From contig JAVIAB010000046.1 in assembly GCA_032433765.1 (NCBI GenBank), positions 61,043,388-61,107,387 on the forward strand: DNA of 64,000 nt. The letters run 5' to 3'. Numbering within the stretch: position 1 is the first letter of the stretch; every line of letters begins with the position of its first letter. The position numbers and the translations under genes were made by a program. Shown in pieces: positions 9,685 to 20,430 of the stretch. The DNA is from Megaustenia siamemsis (Eukaryota; Mollusca; Gastropoda; Stylommatophora; Ariophantidae). The notes under the pieces are model-generated. The model ran no database searches and was not told the origin of the DNA. It was given only the letters and a program-made list of their open reading frames with translations.

Positions 9685-11560
9685 TCGTAATCTAGGGTTA
9701 AGTAGTCTGGATCAACCAGATCCTTTTTCCACCTTTAGACACCCCAGTCTCTCAATGTATACATCATAATCTGTCATCAATCAATCAAAGCCCATTTGAC
9801 CCCTTTTCTCCCCAGTCTAGGCCACAGACAAGGTCTCTCCTTCCATTCCTATTCTTGGTCATTTACTCTGTTCCTTTCCAATCTAGGCCACAGACAAGGT
9901 CTCTCCTTCCATTCCTATTCTTGGTAAATTTCTTTGCCTATTCCCAGTCCAGGCCACAGACAAGGTCTCTCCTTCCATTCCTATTCTTGGTAAATTTCTT
10001 TGCCTATTCCCAGTCCAGGCCACAGACAAGGTCTCTCCATCCATTCCTATTCTTGGTCATTTTCTCTATTCTTTCCCAGTCCGGGCCACAGACAAGGTCT
10101 CTCCTTCCATTCCTATTCTTGGTCATTTTCTCTGCCTATTCCCAGTCCAGGTCACAGACAAGGTCTCTCCTTCTATTCATATTTTTTGTCATTTTCTGTT
10201 CCTTTCCAGTCAGGGCCACAGACAAGGTCTCTCCTTCCATTCTAATTCTTGGTCATTTTCTCTGCCTATTCCCAGTCCAGGTCACAGACAAGGTCTCTCC
10301 ATCTATTCATATTTTTTGTCATTTTCTGTTCCTTTCCAGTCAGGGCCACAGACAAGGTCTCTCCTTCCATTCCTATTCCTGGTCATTTTCTCTGCCTATT
10401 CCCAGTCCAGGTCACAGACAAGGTCTCTCCATCTATTCATATTTTTTGTCATTTTCTGTTCCTTTCCAGTCAGGGCCACAGACAAGGTCTCTCATTCCAT
10501 TCCTATTCTTGGTCATTTTATCTGCCTATTCCCAGTCCAGGTCACAGACAAGGTCTCTCCTTCTATTCATATTTTTTGTCATTTTCTGTTCCTTTCCAGT
10601 CAGGGCCACATACAAGGTCTCTCCTTCCATTCCTATTCTTGATAAATTTCTCTGCCTATTCCCAGTCCAGGCCACAGACAAGGTCTCTCCATCCATTTCT
10701 ATTCTTGGTCATTTTCTCTGTTCCTTTCCAGTCCGGGCCACAGACAAGGTCTCTCCTTCCATTCCTATTCTTGGTCAATTTCTCTGCCTATTCCCAGTCC
10801 AGGCCACAGACAAGGTCTCTCCATCCATTCCTATTCTTGGTTATTTTCTCTGTTCCTTTCCAGTCTGGGCCACAGACAAGGTCTCTCCTTCCATTCCTAT
10901 TCTTGGTCATTTTCTCTGCCTATTCCCAGTCCAGGCCACAGACAAGGTCTCTCCTTCCATTCCTATTCTTGGTCATTTTCTCTATTCTTTCCCAGTCTGC
11001 GCCACAGACAAGGTCTCTCCTTCCATTCCTATTCTTGGTCATTTTCTCTATTCTTTCCCAGTCCGGGCCACAGACAAGATCTCTCTTTCTATTCCTATTC
11101 TTTGTCAATTTCTCTGCTTTTTCCCAGTCCAGGCCACAGACAAGGTCTCTCCTTCCATTCCTATTCTTGGTCATTTTCTCTGCTTCTTCCCAGTCCAGGC
11201 CATAGACAAGGTCTCTCCTTCCATTCCTATTCTTGGTCATTTTCTCTGCCTATTCCCAGTCCAGGCCACAGACAAAGTTTCTCATTCCATTCCTTTTCTT
11301 AGACATTTTCCCTGCTTCTTCCCAGTCTAGGCCAATATTTAGGAGAGTTTCAAGGACTTATATTTTGACATTGGGGAGTAAAATAATATTTTGCCGTCAA
11401 GGTCACAGATTTTGGAGGTGAGGCGGGGCCAGTGCTCTTCCTTGTTGTCACTTCTTTTCTCCAATTTAGTGAGCCAGGAACCTATTCCTTTATCAGTGGA
11501 GTCGACTACAAGGAGCAAAGCTGAATTTAAATATTTATTCACTTAATCGCCAAGCCAGCA
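9685..11560 (-). mobile_element. LINE D copy with expanded C-terminal coding region
   Basis: In minus orientation the copy starts with a short open frame (11542-11339, CDLDGKILFYSP), continues into about 23 tandem 66-bp units and ends in a 3' UTR with attgagagactggggtgtc before an AAT tail. Each 66-bp unit encodes 22 residues, MTKNRNGRRDLVCGLDWEEA plus EK, comparable to AQNRDKWRDLI at the C terminus of LINE A. Many units carry GAA-TAG in place of GAA-GAA, so the tract is no longer translatable as a whole (longest open part 11240-10920). It sits in the cubilin intron between exons 6 and 7. Confidence 0.6.
9820..11335. repeat. 66-bp minisatellite (about 23 copies)
   Basis: Each unit includes ccacagacaaggtctctcct, ttccattcctattcttggtc and a variable half reading cctattcccagtccagg or gttcctttccagtc. 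Because 66 is a multiple of three, all frames tend to stay open, which creates a 491-codon plus-strand ORF (9855-11330) that I regard as spurious. Variants alternate in pairs around 10140-10610, suggesting a 132-bp higher-order period there. Confidence 0.92.
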
Positions 11561-11760
11561 CATTAGCACTATGTTGCTAGCACTCTCAAATTAATAAGAA
11601 ATGCATTATTAAGGAAGACCAGCATTACCTAGGGAAAGAAATGGAGGCCTAGGTCTAAAAAAAGCAAAGTAAATCAATCAAGTAAGACACATGATTGTAG
11701 CGGAATTAAATCATTAAAGATAGAAGCAAAATAAATGATTGATCTTAAATCTGGAAGTAC

Positions 11761-11850
11761 CTTCCAAGCATGTAGCAAGACTGCTGCAGTTACCGTTGTT
11801 GACACTGCAAAATCCAACATAGGAACAGGTTATGCCATCACCTTGGTAAC
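11761..11850 (-). CDS. CUBN: Cubilin-like exon 6 of 7: EGF-like domain, first half
   Basis: Sense acceptor TATATTTTAG and donor TTGGAAG|GTACTT bound 90 bp, phase 1 in and phase 1 out, 29 full codons. It finishes an EGF with YQGDGITC and opens the next with GFCSVNNGNCSSLATCLE, lacking the calcium-binding DxxE. It is too short to show as an ORF and was found from splice sites plus phase agreement with the exons on both sides. The joined Gly codon continues as GNTRFC in exon 7. Confidence 0.82.
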
Positions 11851-12890
11851 CTAAAATATAAACATTCAAAAGTGATCAGTCCTTTTTATATCATTTATTG
11901 TAATATAAACTATAATTTCTTGTATCATTATTGTTAATTCATAAATATTGATGTTCTGTCTGATTGGATTAATGAATGATGGGTACCTCAATAATAAATT
12001 TGGTTTTGTCTCTAAATTCTTTATTAGACACGAGTCTTTACTTCTGGTGTTTTCTCTCTTTCTTTCTCTATCTCTCCCTCCTTCCCTGTAGGGTCATTTC
12101 AAGTAGCTCCACTATAATACCAAACTACTGACAAACCATAGTATCTTGCTACCAAGTCTGTTAGGATGCCAAAGGCCATATTTTATCCTATTCGTGTTTG
12201 TCTACTAACAAATTTAATTTGCCATTAAGTTTACCATGCTATATCAAAGCATTTGGAGGTCAAGAGTTTCAGTGCTCTTCATCACTATCATCACGTTTCT
12301 GAAATCAGTGAACTAGATACATATATCTTTTTTTTTTTTTTTGTTATATAGACTGAAGAGTATCAAGAAGTATGATCAAACTCACATTCACTTTATTACC
12401 AATGTTGCACATTACCAACACTCTACTGACCCTCTCTCTTGATGACATTCTATATTATCACATTCTGTACCATGATGACAAATCGCAGCTCTAGTAAATG
12501 GCGTAAGAAATCCAGAAGCTGCCTTTTGTAGCTTTTAATTTATAGATGTCTTTACAATTATTTGCACTAAAATATTTTAATTCTCTTGATTAACATTTTT
12601 TCTGACTTCCTGGGCAAAATGTCCAACCACAATGTGTTTTAGACAAATTTTCATTTATTTTTTTCGCCGTTATTTCAAATTTTAGAAAAACAGCCTGACC
12701 ACAGGATGTTAAACCACTTTGTAGCAAATGTGTTAACGGTTTCATTTATTTTTCAGGCTTGTATGATTACCAAGGCGCTGACCATAGTCAGTGGAGAAAA
12801 GATTAGAGCACCTGCTGTGCATGTCACAAGAGATAATTAAGGAGGTCCGGGTCAAGGTCATCAATGGTGGTACAAAGTTCATGAATCTGA
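11851..12890. other. Cubilin intron 5-6, unassigned sequence
   Basis: AT-rich sequence with a T14 run near 12330. I see no ORF of note, no recognised element and no RNA gene. Confidence 0.5.
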
Positions 12891-13127
12891 GCTGAAGCCA
12901 TCATCGGTGCTTTCATTATTGGGTGGCATCATGCTTCATACTGTGGAATTAGCTGAAGAGGAGATCTAAGCTGAAGCCATCATCTGTGCTTTCATTATTG
13001 GGTGGTATCATGCTTCATACTGTGGAATTAGCTGAAGAGGAGATCTAAGCTGAAGCCATCATCTGTGCTTTCATTATTGGGTGGCATCATGCTTCATACT
13101 GTGGAATTAGCTGAAGAGGAGATCTGA
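12891..13127. repeat. 79-bp direct repeat, three copies
   Basis: Copies start at 12891, 12970 and 13049 with gctgaagccatcat and end with gaagaggagatctaa or gatctga. They differ by only a few bases. No ORF or element is recognised in it. Confidence 0.9.
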
Positions 13128-13422
13128 GCCACTGTGAAGTTGTCTGTTGTTCAATGAAGATGAGGAGAAGCATCATATGTTAGGAAGGAGTGAGATTCAC
13201 GAGATAGTTATGAGCTAGCACAATTAGGATGAGTGAGTTGGGAGAACAAAGGAGAGTGCAGTTGACAGCATGGTTTCAGTGAGGGGAGGGGGCATTAAAG
13301 GGAAATCTCATGATTATGAGGGGGTGTATTAGAAACACAAAGATTTTTATTAAGTATTGTTTGCAACGGGGAATATTAAAGGGCTGCACAGACAGAAAAT
13401 TCAGTTGAGTCACATGTAGTCT

Positions 13423-13680
13423 GGGAGCCGCGATAGCTCAGTGGTTAGTGAACTGGACTACAAAGGACAAGAGGTAGGGTTCGATCCCAACCGACGGCTT
13501 CCGGTTCACCCAGCCTTTAATGTGTACCGGATTTTTTTCTGGGAAAGTAAAGCAGCACAGGCGTAATACCGACCACATTACCCCAAAAATCATGTGCCGA
13601 AGGTCTGTAAAATTTATGGTCACTAACACCATATTCCCTATACGACACTTGGCGTGACGGGAGTACTTTACTTTACTTTT
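13423..13680 (+). mobile_element. tRNA-derived SINE with perfect 11-bp target-site duplication
   Basis: The 258-bp element starts with a tRNA-like head: A box tagctcagtgg at 13434-13444 and B box ggttcgatccc at 13478-13488, the spacing expected for an internal RNA polymerase III promoter. A body of about 170 bp follows and ends in a tactttactttactttt tail. The 11-bp sequence acatgtagtct occurs immediately before (13412-13422) and after it (13681-13691), showing insertion by target-primed reverse transcription. A functional tRNA gene is excluded by the failed cloverleaf and the long body. Confidence 0.9.
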
Positions 13681-13691
13681 ACATGTAGTCT

Positions 13692-14914
13692 AGAGGACAG
13701 TGGTAGATAGGGTCTACACCTGTAGGGCGTGAGCCTGTGGTTAGTTATGAATAGTTTAAAAGAAGACCCACTTCTTACACCACACTGCGTAAGCCACATT
13801 GATTAAGTCACATTTTTGAAGGTACCAGTAGGGAAATGAGATCCTCTAGTCTTAGTACCAGAGTGAATGCCATATTGAGTTAAAGTGTATAGCTAAGGGA
13901 TAATTCAGTCTGAGGACTCATTCACAGATTGTTCAGCATAGCAATTAGGATATGCTTTATTTGAGGAAAAAGAGTGACAGTGGGCAAACTATTAAGTTGG
14001 GCAAACTCTAAGTAAGTGCTGTGCTACGATATTATTTGGTTGTGAATAAATGTATGGGTGTAGTGCATGAAGAGACAGGATAGGAGTGTATGAATAGTTT
14101 AGGGGAAGCTAAAACCTCCTTAACACTACTTTGACATGCTGGAGCAGTCATTCATGCTGCCCAGCCTCTTTATCAAGATTTGTTTATTAAGTGGAGTGAT
14201 GTAAATAAACGTGTTGAAGTTCCTGTTTTATAACAAGACTTGTGTATTACCTAAATGGTCTGTGGCTGTGTTCATAAACCTATATCCAGTTTTCCTATGT
14301 TTTCCGATCAAGTAAGAACCAACAACACAATGTGAAGTACCACTAATGACAATGGCAACGGAATGAGCCTTCCACATGATCAGAGGCGGGGCTAGGTTAC
14401 TGAGTAGCTCTGAGATCAGTCAAGCTTGGGCGAAGTTAAGACAAGGCCAGACGGCCTTACCATCGATTAGACTGAGTCAAGTCGGTCAGTACCAGATACT
14501 CAAGTTGAGTAATCTAGTTAAATCAAGGTGAACTAGATAAATCGAGATGAACAACATCATCCTCAATATTAAGAGAGAGAGCAAGAAATGAAAGGACACC
14601 ATTAGTCCTGTTTCACAGTTGTTCATCCTCATCCTCTCTCAATGATTTAAAGAAGGTGCAAATGATCTGATTTTACACATACTAACCATCCTGACCATGA
14701 GAACAGGGATCAAAGAAAGAAAACAAGCCAGCACACAAAAATGCCTTGCTGAAGCTTCAATGTGTTGGGCTAAAAGGTGCAAAGTAATTCAGCTTACTGT
14801 AAACAACTCAACATTCCCATGCTTATTTAGTGTTCTTTTATGAATGATGAAAAAGAGACGTTACTGAGCAAATGCAGCAGAAGGAAAAGATAACTACAAA
14901 TCTGTACACTGTAC
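13692..14914. other. Cubilin intron 5-6, unassigned sequence
   Basis: Unique-looking AT-rich sequence between the SINE and exon 5. A LINE-like wording (ctgctgggc) is absent; nothing supportable was found. Confidence 0.5.
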
Positions 14915-15040
14915 CTGCTGGGCATGGACCGCACGATCTTGATCCTCGGTTGTTGGTGCACTGCACCATGGGAGAACATCCACCATTGTTGGTAGCACAT
15001 TCATTGATGTCTGAACAGGTGTAGCCATTGCCAGTGTAAC
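14915..15040 (-). CDS. CUBN: Cubilin-like exon 5 of 7: calcium-binding EGF domain
   Basis: Sense acceptor ATGCTCTCCCAG and donor CCAGCAG|GTACAG bound 126 bp, phase 1 in and phase 1 out. The exon completes an EGF (YTGNGYTC) and encodes [18 protein letters not shown] followed by RSCGPCPAG. The D-I-N-E start and the N four residues before the aromatic position suggest calcium binding. The CGPCPxGYxGDG wording after a CSPxVQC stretch strongly suggests cubilin. Confidence 0.87.
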
Positions 15041-15654
15041 CTGGGAGAGCATGTCAACAAAGACTGTAACCAATATCCTAGCAATATAGGTAGGTACTGT
15101 AACTGTAAGACGGTATTCATGCTATACCTAGATAATTCTTCAACTATATGCTACATTAAAAATTGTCAGAAATACAATAAAGAAAATCAAAGATACATAA
15201 TAAAATTGTTTGTTCACCATCATCTTATGGTATCTCCCCATCAAGGTTGGCACCTTTAATTGCCATTTCATTCTGTTTTTGCCTTCAGATGTAGTATGAT
15301 GTTGTCACAGGTTTTTCTGTTAATCTCTTGATAGGGGATAGACCATGTTCACATGCCAGCAGACTCAGCATCGCCTGAGTATAATGAAGGACCTTGCAAT
15401 TTGAGTTCTTTATTCAAAGTTTATGACTATTTTTTCTGATTGTTCAGGCTGCACATACAAAAATCATTCATCACTTCTGCCAAATTATGGTGGTCAATAT
15501 AAATTGTGTTTGAACATTTTCAGTTTGGTTCTGCTGTTGAACGCTAGCCCATTTCAAATTGTTCATGAGTAATAAAAGCACAATCATGTTCTTAGTTCAA
15601 AAGATAATCTGTTGATTGAAGTAATTGATTGATTGTCAACATTTCAGAACAAGA
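15041..15654. other. Cubilin intron 4-5, unassigned sequence
   Basis: A stretch near 15230-15370 (ggtatctccccatcaaggtt, cttgataggggatagacc) has the feel of an old LINE or repeat 3' end, but I could not align it to any family in the window. Confidence 0.35.
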
Positions 15655-15765
15655 AGCACAAACATACAACAAAGAATACATATATACAAAACTGTACATA
15701 CAAACATGCACACACACATATACATACATACATATATATATGAAAGCATACACAATGCTATGTTT
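15655..15765. repeat. CATA/TACA-rich simple sequence
   Basis: A low-complexity stretch rich in catacata, cacacaca and atatatat within the cubilin intron between exons 4 and 5. Confidence 0.7.
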
Positions 15766-15984
15766 TTATACATCTATGTTTTAATTTTAAATATAAACTG
15801 AACATGTGCAATTACTTCTCCTTGATATGATTTGTAACCTAAGGATTTTACACATTTTTATATAATCAGCACTGTAAGCGACATATGGGGGTCTGATCAG
15901 GTTAGCCTGCTACTGTAAGACAGTAGATGATACTACTAATGACTGGCACCTACTGCATTTGTGGTTAAGTTGGAGGAGTCTAAG

Positions 15985-16215
15985 GCTATGATAGATAACC
16001 CAAGCAAACAGTATGACGAATGCAACATTAAACTGAGACACCAGGATAAAGAGGAAGATCTAGAGACACAGTAAAGAATACTTACAAGAGAAGCAAAGTT
16101 GGCAGGCATAGATTCATTAGATACGATCAAACATCCTGCCCAGAATAGAGAAGGATGGTGAAAAATACTACAAGACCTATGCAACGTCTAACAGTGCTGG
16201 AAGAATCAAGACCAA
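15985..16215 (+). mobile_element. LINE A 3' fragment, plus strand
   Basis: About 230 bp match 3340-3535 closely: ggataaagaggaagatctag, gagaagcaaagttggcaggc and aagacctatgcaacgtctaa-like sequence. This is the pol C terminus and 3' end, heavily truncated. Confidence 0.65.
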
Positions 16216-16471
16216 CATTAAATTAGCCAATAGCAATATATACCTAACCAATTTTCTGGCATCCCCCTGTAACTCAGTTTTAATTTGTAATGCATGGACT
16301 TTGTTCCTACTTCAGAACTCTGTTAAGATGAGTCGATTGGGGATTATGCAATAGGAAAAGGCTAATATCAAGCAACTTTAAACCATCTGTGATGACACAA
16401 AAGATCATATTACAGTATTATGTTCCATATTAGTCAAATATATTGATAAATTAAAATGTGAAAAGGCTAAC

Positions 16472-16637
16472 CTTGTGGACAAGCTGCGCAGACAAATGAT
16501 CCAGGTATGTTGATGCAGTGAACAGCTGGATCTACAGAACAGTGTCGGCCTGTGGCACACTCATCAATGTCCGCAATACAAGCAGGGTCACTCAGAGAGT
16601 TATTCCAGCCATTATCACAGATACAGTTGTAGCGGGA
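16472..16637 (-). CDS. CUBN: Cubilin-like exon 4 of 7: EGF-like domain (CICDNGW / DIDEC)
   Basis: Sense acceptor CACCTAACAG and donor CCACAAG|GTTAGC bound 166 bp: 55 codons in phase 0 plus one base. It completes the previous EGF with RYNCICDNGW and DPAC, then opens a calcium-binding EGF with DIDEC, HCSVDPAVHC and FVCAACPQG. The CICDxGW motif followed by a long serine-rich spacer and then CSxDPxVxC is characteristic of cubilin among EGF proteins. The polypyrimidine tract of this acceptor is formed by the edge of the 45-bp minisatellite that starts at 16640. Confidence 0.87.
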
Positions 16638-16639
16638 CT

Positions 16640-17905
16640 GTTAGGTGATAGGTTAAACAGGATGAGAGGAAGTGGTGTGTGAGGGTTAAACAGGATGAGA
16701 GGAAGTGGTGTGTGAGGAAACAGTTTGAGAGCAAATGGGGTGGAAGGAAGTGGTGTGTGAGGAAACAGTTTGAGAGCAAACAGGGTGAGAGGAAGTGGTG
16801 TGTGAGGAAACAGTTTGAGAGCAAACAGAAGTAATGTGTGTGAAAACAGTTTGAGAGCAAACAGAAGCAATGTGTGTGAAAACAGTTTGAGAGCAAACAG
16901 AAGCAATGTGTGTGAAAACAATTTGAAAGCAAAAAAGGATGGAAGGAAGCTGTGTGTGAGGAAACAATCTGAGAGCAAACAGGGTGGGAGGAAGCAGTGT
17001 ATAAGGAAATAATCTGAGAGCAAGCAGGGTGAGAATGAGCAGTGTGTGAGAAAACCATCTGAGAGCAAACAGGATAGGAGGAAGCAGTGTGTGAGGAAAT
17101 AATCTGACAGCAAACAGGGTTGGAGGAAGCAGTGTGTGAGGAAATAAACTGAGAGCAACAGGGTAGGAGGAAGCAGTGTGTGAGGAAATAATCTGAGAGC
17201 AACAGGGTCGGAGGAAGCAGTGTGTGAGGAAATAATCTGAGAGCAAACAGGTGGGAGGAAGCGATGTGTAAGGAAATAATCTGAGGGCAAACAGGGTGGG
17301 AAGAAGCAGTTTGTAAGGAAATAATCTGAGGGTAAACAGGGTGGGAGGATGCAGTTTGTATGGAAATAATCTGGGAGCAAACAGGGTGAGAGGAAGCAGT
17401 GTATAAGGAAATAATCTGAGGGCAAACAGGGTGGGAGGAAGCAGTTTGTAAGGAAATAATCTGAGAGCAAACAGGGTGAGAGGAAGCAGTGTGTAAGGAA
17501 ATAATCTGAGGGCAAACAGGGTGGGAGGAAGCAGTTTGTAAGGAAATAATCTGAGAGCAAACAGGGTGAGAGGAAGCAGTGTGTAAGGAAATAATCTGAG
17601 AGCAAACAGGGTAGGAGGAAGCAGATTGTAAGGAAATATTATGAGAGCAAACAGGGTGGGAATAAGCAGTGTGTGAAAACCATCTGACAGCAAACAGGGT
17701 AGGAGGAAGCAGTGTGTGAGGAAATAATCTGAGAGCAACAGGGTCGGAGGAAGCAGTGTGTGAGAAAAAAATCAGAGAGCAAACAGGGTGGGAAGAAGCA
17801 GTGTGTGAGGAAACAATCAGAGAGCAAATAAGGTAGGACAGAACAGGGTGGAAGAGAGCAGCGTGTGAGTAAAATGTGTGGATGAAAACAGGGCAAGAGG
17901 ACACA
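16640..17905. repeat. 45-bp minisatellite (about 28 copies) abutting cubilin exon 4
   Basis: Units contain ggaaataatctgagagcaaa followed by cagggtgggaggaagcagtg. In gene sense each unit reads a pyrimidine-rich CTTCCTCCCACCCTGTTTGC then TCTCAG, an acceptor-like sequence. The array begins within a few bases of the exon 4 acceptor. The long minus-strand frames here (up to 429 codons) arise because 45 is divisible by three. Confidence 0.93.
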
Positions 17906-18230
17906 ATGTTTGTAATATGAGAAACAGGAAAATTTTAATTAATGAGTGAAGAGTCAATACATTTTTGTCCTTGAAAATAATTTGAAATCAAACTATTGAT
18001 GAACCCATCATGTTTTTACTGGGCCATTTAAATATCAACTGAGCCATTAATCAAGACAGTTTTCAATCCCTTAGTCTGTTGTCCCTTTTGCTCTGTTTTG
18101 AAAGTGTTGTCGTTCAGTTGTTATACACCATTTTATTTTAACTGTTCTCTCTGGGAGAATGTTGACCCAATTAGTCTGTTGGCCCTGTTAAGTGTTACCC
18201 CTGTTAGACTGTTGTCTTTGTTAAATTGAT
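17906..18230. other. Cubilin intron 3-4, unassigned sequence
   Basis: Contains an irregular repeated wording agtctgttg(t/g)cccttt / ttagactgttgtctttgtt at 18070-18225, a weak local repeat. No gene. Confidence 0.45.
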
Positions 18231-19215
18231 ATCTATCTATCTATTGACCTTTCGAGCCGTAGCCGGCCCATAGGGTGTAGACCAAGATACACTCATCTGA
18301 ATTTTTGTTCTAGCAGTTTTCTTTTAAAGATATTTTATCAAATCTCGCCATTTGTCTCTGTTCTGTGCAAGCAGCTCTATCTCATTGAGGGAGCCGAATC
18401 CTGCTGCTTTTGCCTCTCTCATCAATGTTCTTCTCAGTGTCTCCCTGGGTCTTCCTCTTTTTCTCTTACCTGTTGTTTCCCATATGAGGGCTTGCTTTGC
18501 TATTTGGTTATTATCTCTTCTCATCACATGTCCAACATATGACCATCGTCTTTTCTTTATTACTGAAGATATTAGTGGTTGATTGGCGATTTCTCTAATT
18601 TCCTCGTTTGTTTTGAATTTGTTCCACGCTATACCAAGAATTTTCCTTAGACATTTATTTTCGAATGTGTTCAACTTTGTTTCTATATCTCTTGTTGTTT
18701 TCCAGCTTTCACACGCATATGTATGGGTTGATAGTACACTTGATTTGAATAGCCTAAGTTTTGTGTTTGTGCTGATGAGTTTTGATTTCCACAACTTTTC
18801 AAGGCTTCTGAAAGACATTGCTGCTTTAGCTATTCTGATTCTAATTTCTTTGCTTGTATCCCCTTCTCGATCAATGTGACTCCCAAAATAGATAAAGTGA
18901 TCGATCTCTTCTACTGGTTTGTTTTCCATGTATATTTTGTCATCTGTTGGAATTAAACTTTTCATGACTTTAGTCTTTTCATGATTGATCTCAAGCCCAA
19001 TTTTGCTGGCTATTGATGATATTTCATTTGTGTTTTCCTGCATCATTTTTATCTGACTGCTGATGAGAACTATGTCATCAGCAAAGTCGAGGTCCTCCAA
19101 ATGGTCTCCTTGTATCCATTCGATGCCTTTTTACCAGTGCAGCATTTTTCATTATGAAGTCCATAACAATTCCAAATAACAAGGGCTATAAAATACATCC
19201 TTGCAAGACTATTAT
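18231..19215 (-). mobile_element. LINE A copy, 5'-truncated, with 258-codon open pol fragment
   Basis: ORF 19100-18324 starts in the catalytic box (LDFADDIVLIS) and runs through a connector (HFIYFGSHIDREGD), a thumb region with STHTYACESWKTTRDIE, then RRWSYVGHVMRRDNNQIA and KRKRGRPRETLRRTLMREA, ending in LLAQNRDKWRDLIKYL. The sense 3' end terminates in ATAG repeats at 18240-18231. Upstream sequence to about 19215 shows the end of the preceding RT motif. This is the best-preserved family A copy in the window. Confidence 0.82.
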
Positions 19216-20096
19216 TCCAATTAGACTCATGCCCACATATAAACTGGTGCCTCTGTTAGGCTGAGATTCATATAAGAACAGTGCGCTTCATTCACGGTTG
19301 CCCATGTTTAGTTAAGACTACTACAATGATGAAATTACTTAAGAAGGTTTAGCAATTAAAAAAAAACAATGAACTAATACTCCAGTATTTTTTGTGAATT
19401 ATGGTTAGCTTTTTCAGGTCAAATTTTAAACTACATGAAATGTTGTCAGGTTTTTTGGAAAAAAATTGCTACAATGCAGATTAGAGCTAGTTTAGTTCAT
19501 ATCACAAACAAATAACAGAACATACAATGCATTTTATCCATCTTTACTTATCTAAGATGGTTGGAGAATATAAGAAAATGTCTTCTCACTTATATTTTGT
19601 TAGTGCATGATATTTTTTGTAGCATATTCCAACGTGTAATCCAAGCTAACATGAGCAAGCTTCATAGATATATATAGTCAGTCAGTTACCTCTGACCAGG
19701 TGTTTTCCTGTCACTACACACAGCACAATCATTTGTCTTACTGCCTTCAAAGATGGCAACGAAGTGCTAACACTTATCAAGTCTTACCTCTAAGTTGAGA
19801 TTTTATGGACAACCATGATGGCATAGTGGTTGAGAAGCTCAAGAGTTCTGATATGAGTTGTTGAATCAACTATTTTCAATACTGAATATGAGCCATTTTC
19901 TCATCAGAATGAGTCTTAATATTAAAAAAATGAAGAAATATACAACAGGAACTTCCAGTAGACAGAAGAATATAATTTTGTTTTGCCTATTTTATGGAAT
20001 TCCTGGTGAAGAAATAGCAATATAGTAAATAGAAATAAAGTATTTTCCTGGGGCATTTGTTTTCAAAGGCATCTAATTTAATTTTTATTTATTTAT
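19216..20096. other. Cubilin intron 3-4, unassigned sequence
   Basis: AT-rich, no open frame over 60 codons and no recognisable element. Confidence 0.5.
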
Positions 20097-20300
20097 TTTT
20101 TTTTCCAGTTCTTGCATGTAAAGGTGTATAATACATTTAATTTTGAAAATCCTGAATGTTGTTTTTGTGCTTAATAATTTTGATTCCCATATTTCATCAG
20201 GGTTTCTGAAAGTCATTGCCTTACTTTGCTATTCTGATTCTATATTATTAATTTTTTTTATGTGTGTGCTTCCTTCTTTATATAAATTCTATGCAATTTA
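20097..20300 (-). mobile_element. Old LINE A fragment
   Basis: The sequence resembles 18700-18850 of the better copy (ccagttcttgcatg, tttttgtgcttaataatttt, ctattctgattcta) but is much decayed. No open frame. Confidence 0.45.
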
Positions 20301-20430
20301 CGAAATATAGAATATGATCTGATAATAAGTCAAATATATCAGCATTTCTTCCACTACTTTTCCTTCCAGGTATATTTTTTTCTTCTTGATGAATTTGATT
20401 GTGCATTACTTTCAAACATTTGTCTGTTTT

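Noticed and set aside
9855..11330. 491-codon plus-strand ORF that looks like a repetitive protein
   Set aside because: It is the 66-bp minisatellite. The period is divisible by three, so several frames on the plus strand are open at once; no signal peptide or flanking exon structure supports translation.
13423..13500. tRNA gene
   Set aside because: The A and B boxes are present but the stems do not close into a cloverleaf, and the sequence continues as a SINE with target duplication.
16592..17904. Minus-strand ORFs of 337-429 codons with regular Cys and His
   Set aside because: They are three frames of the 45-bp minisatellite. The part after 16637 overlaps exon 4 in the wrong frame.
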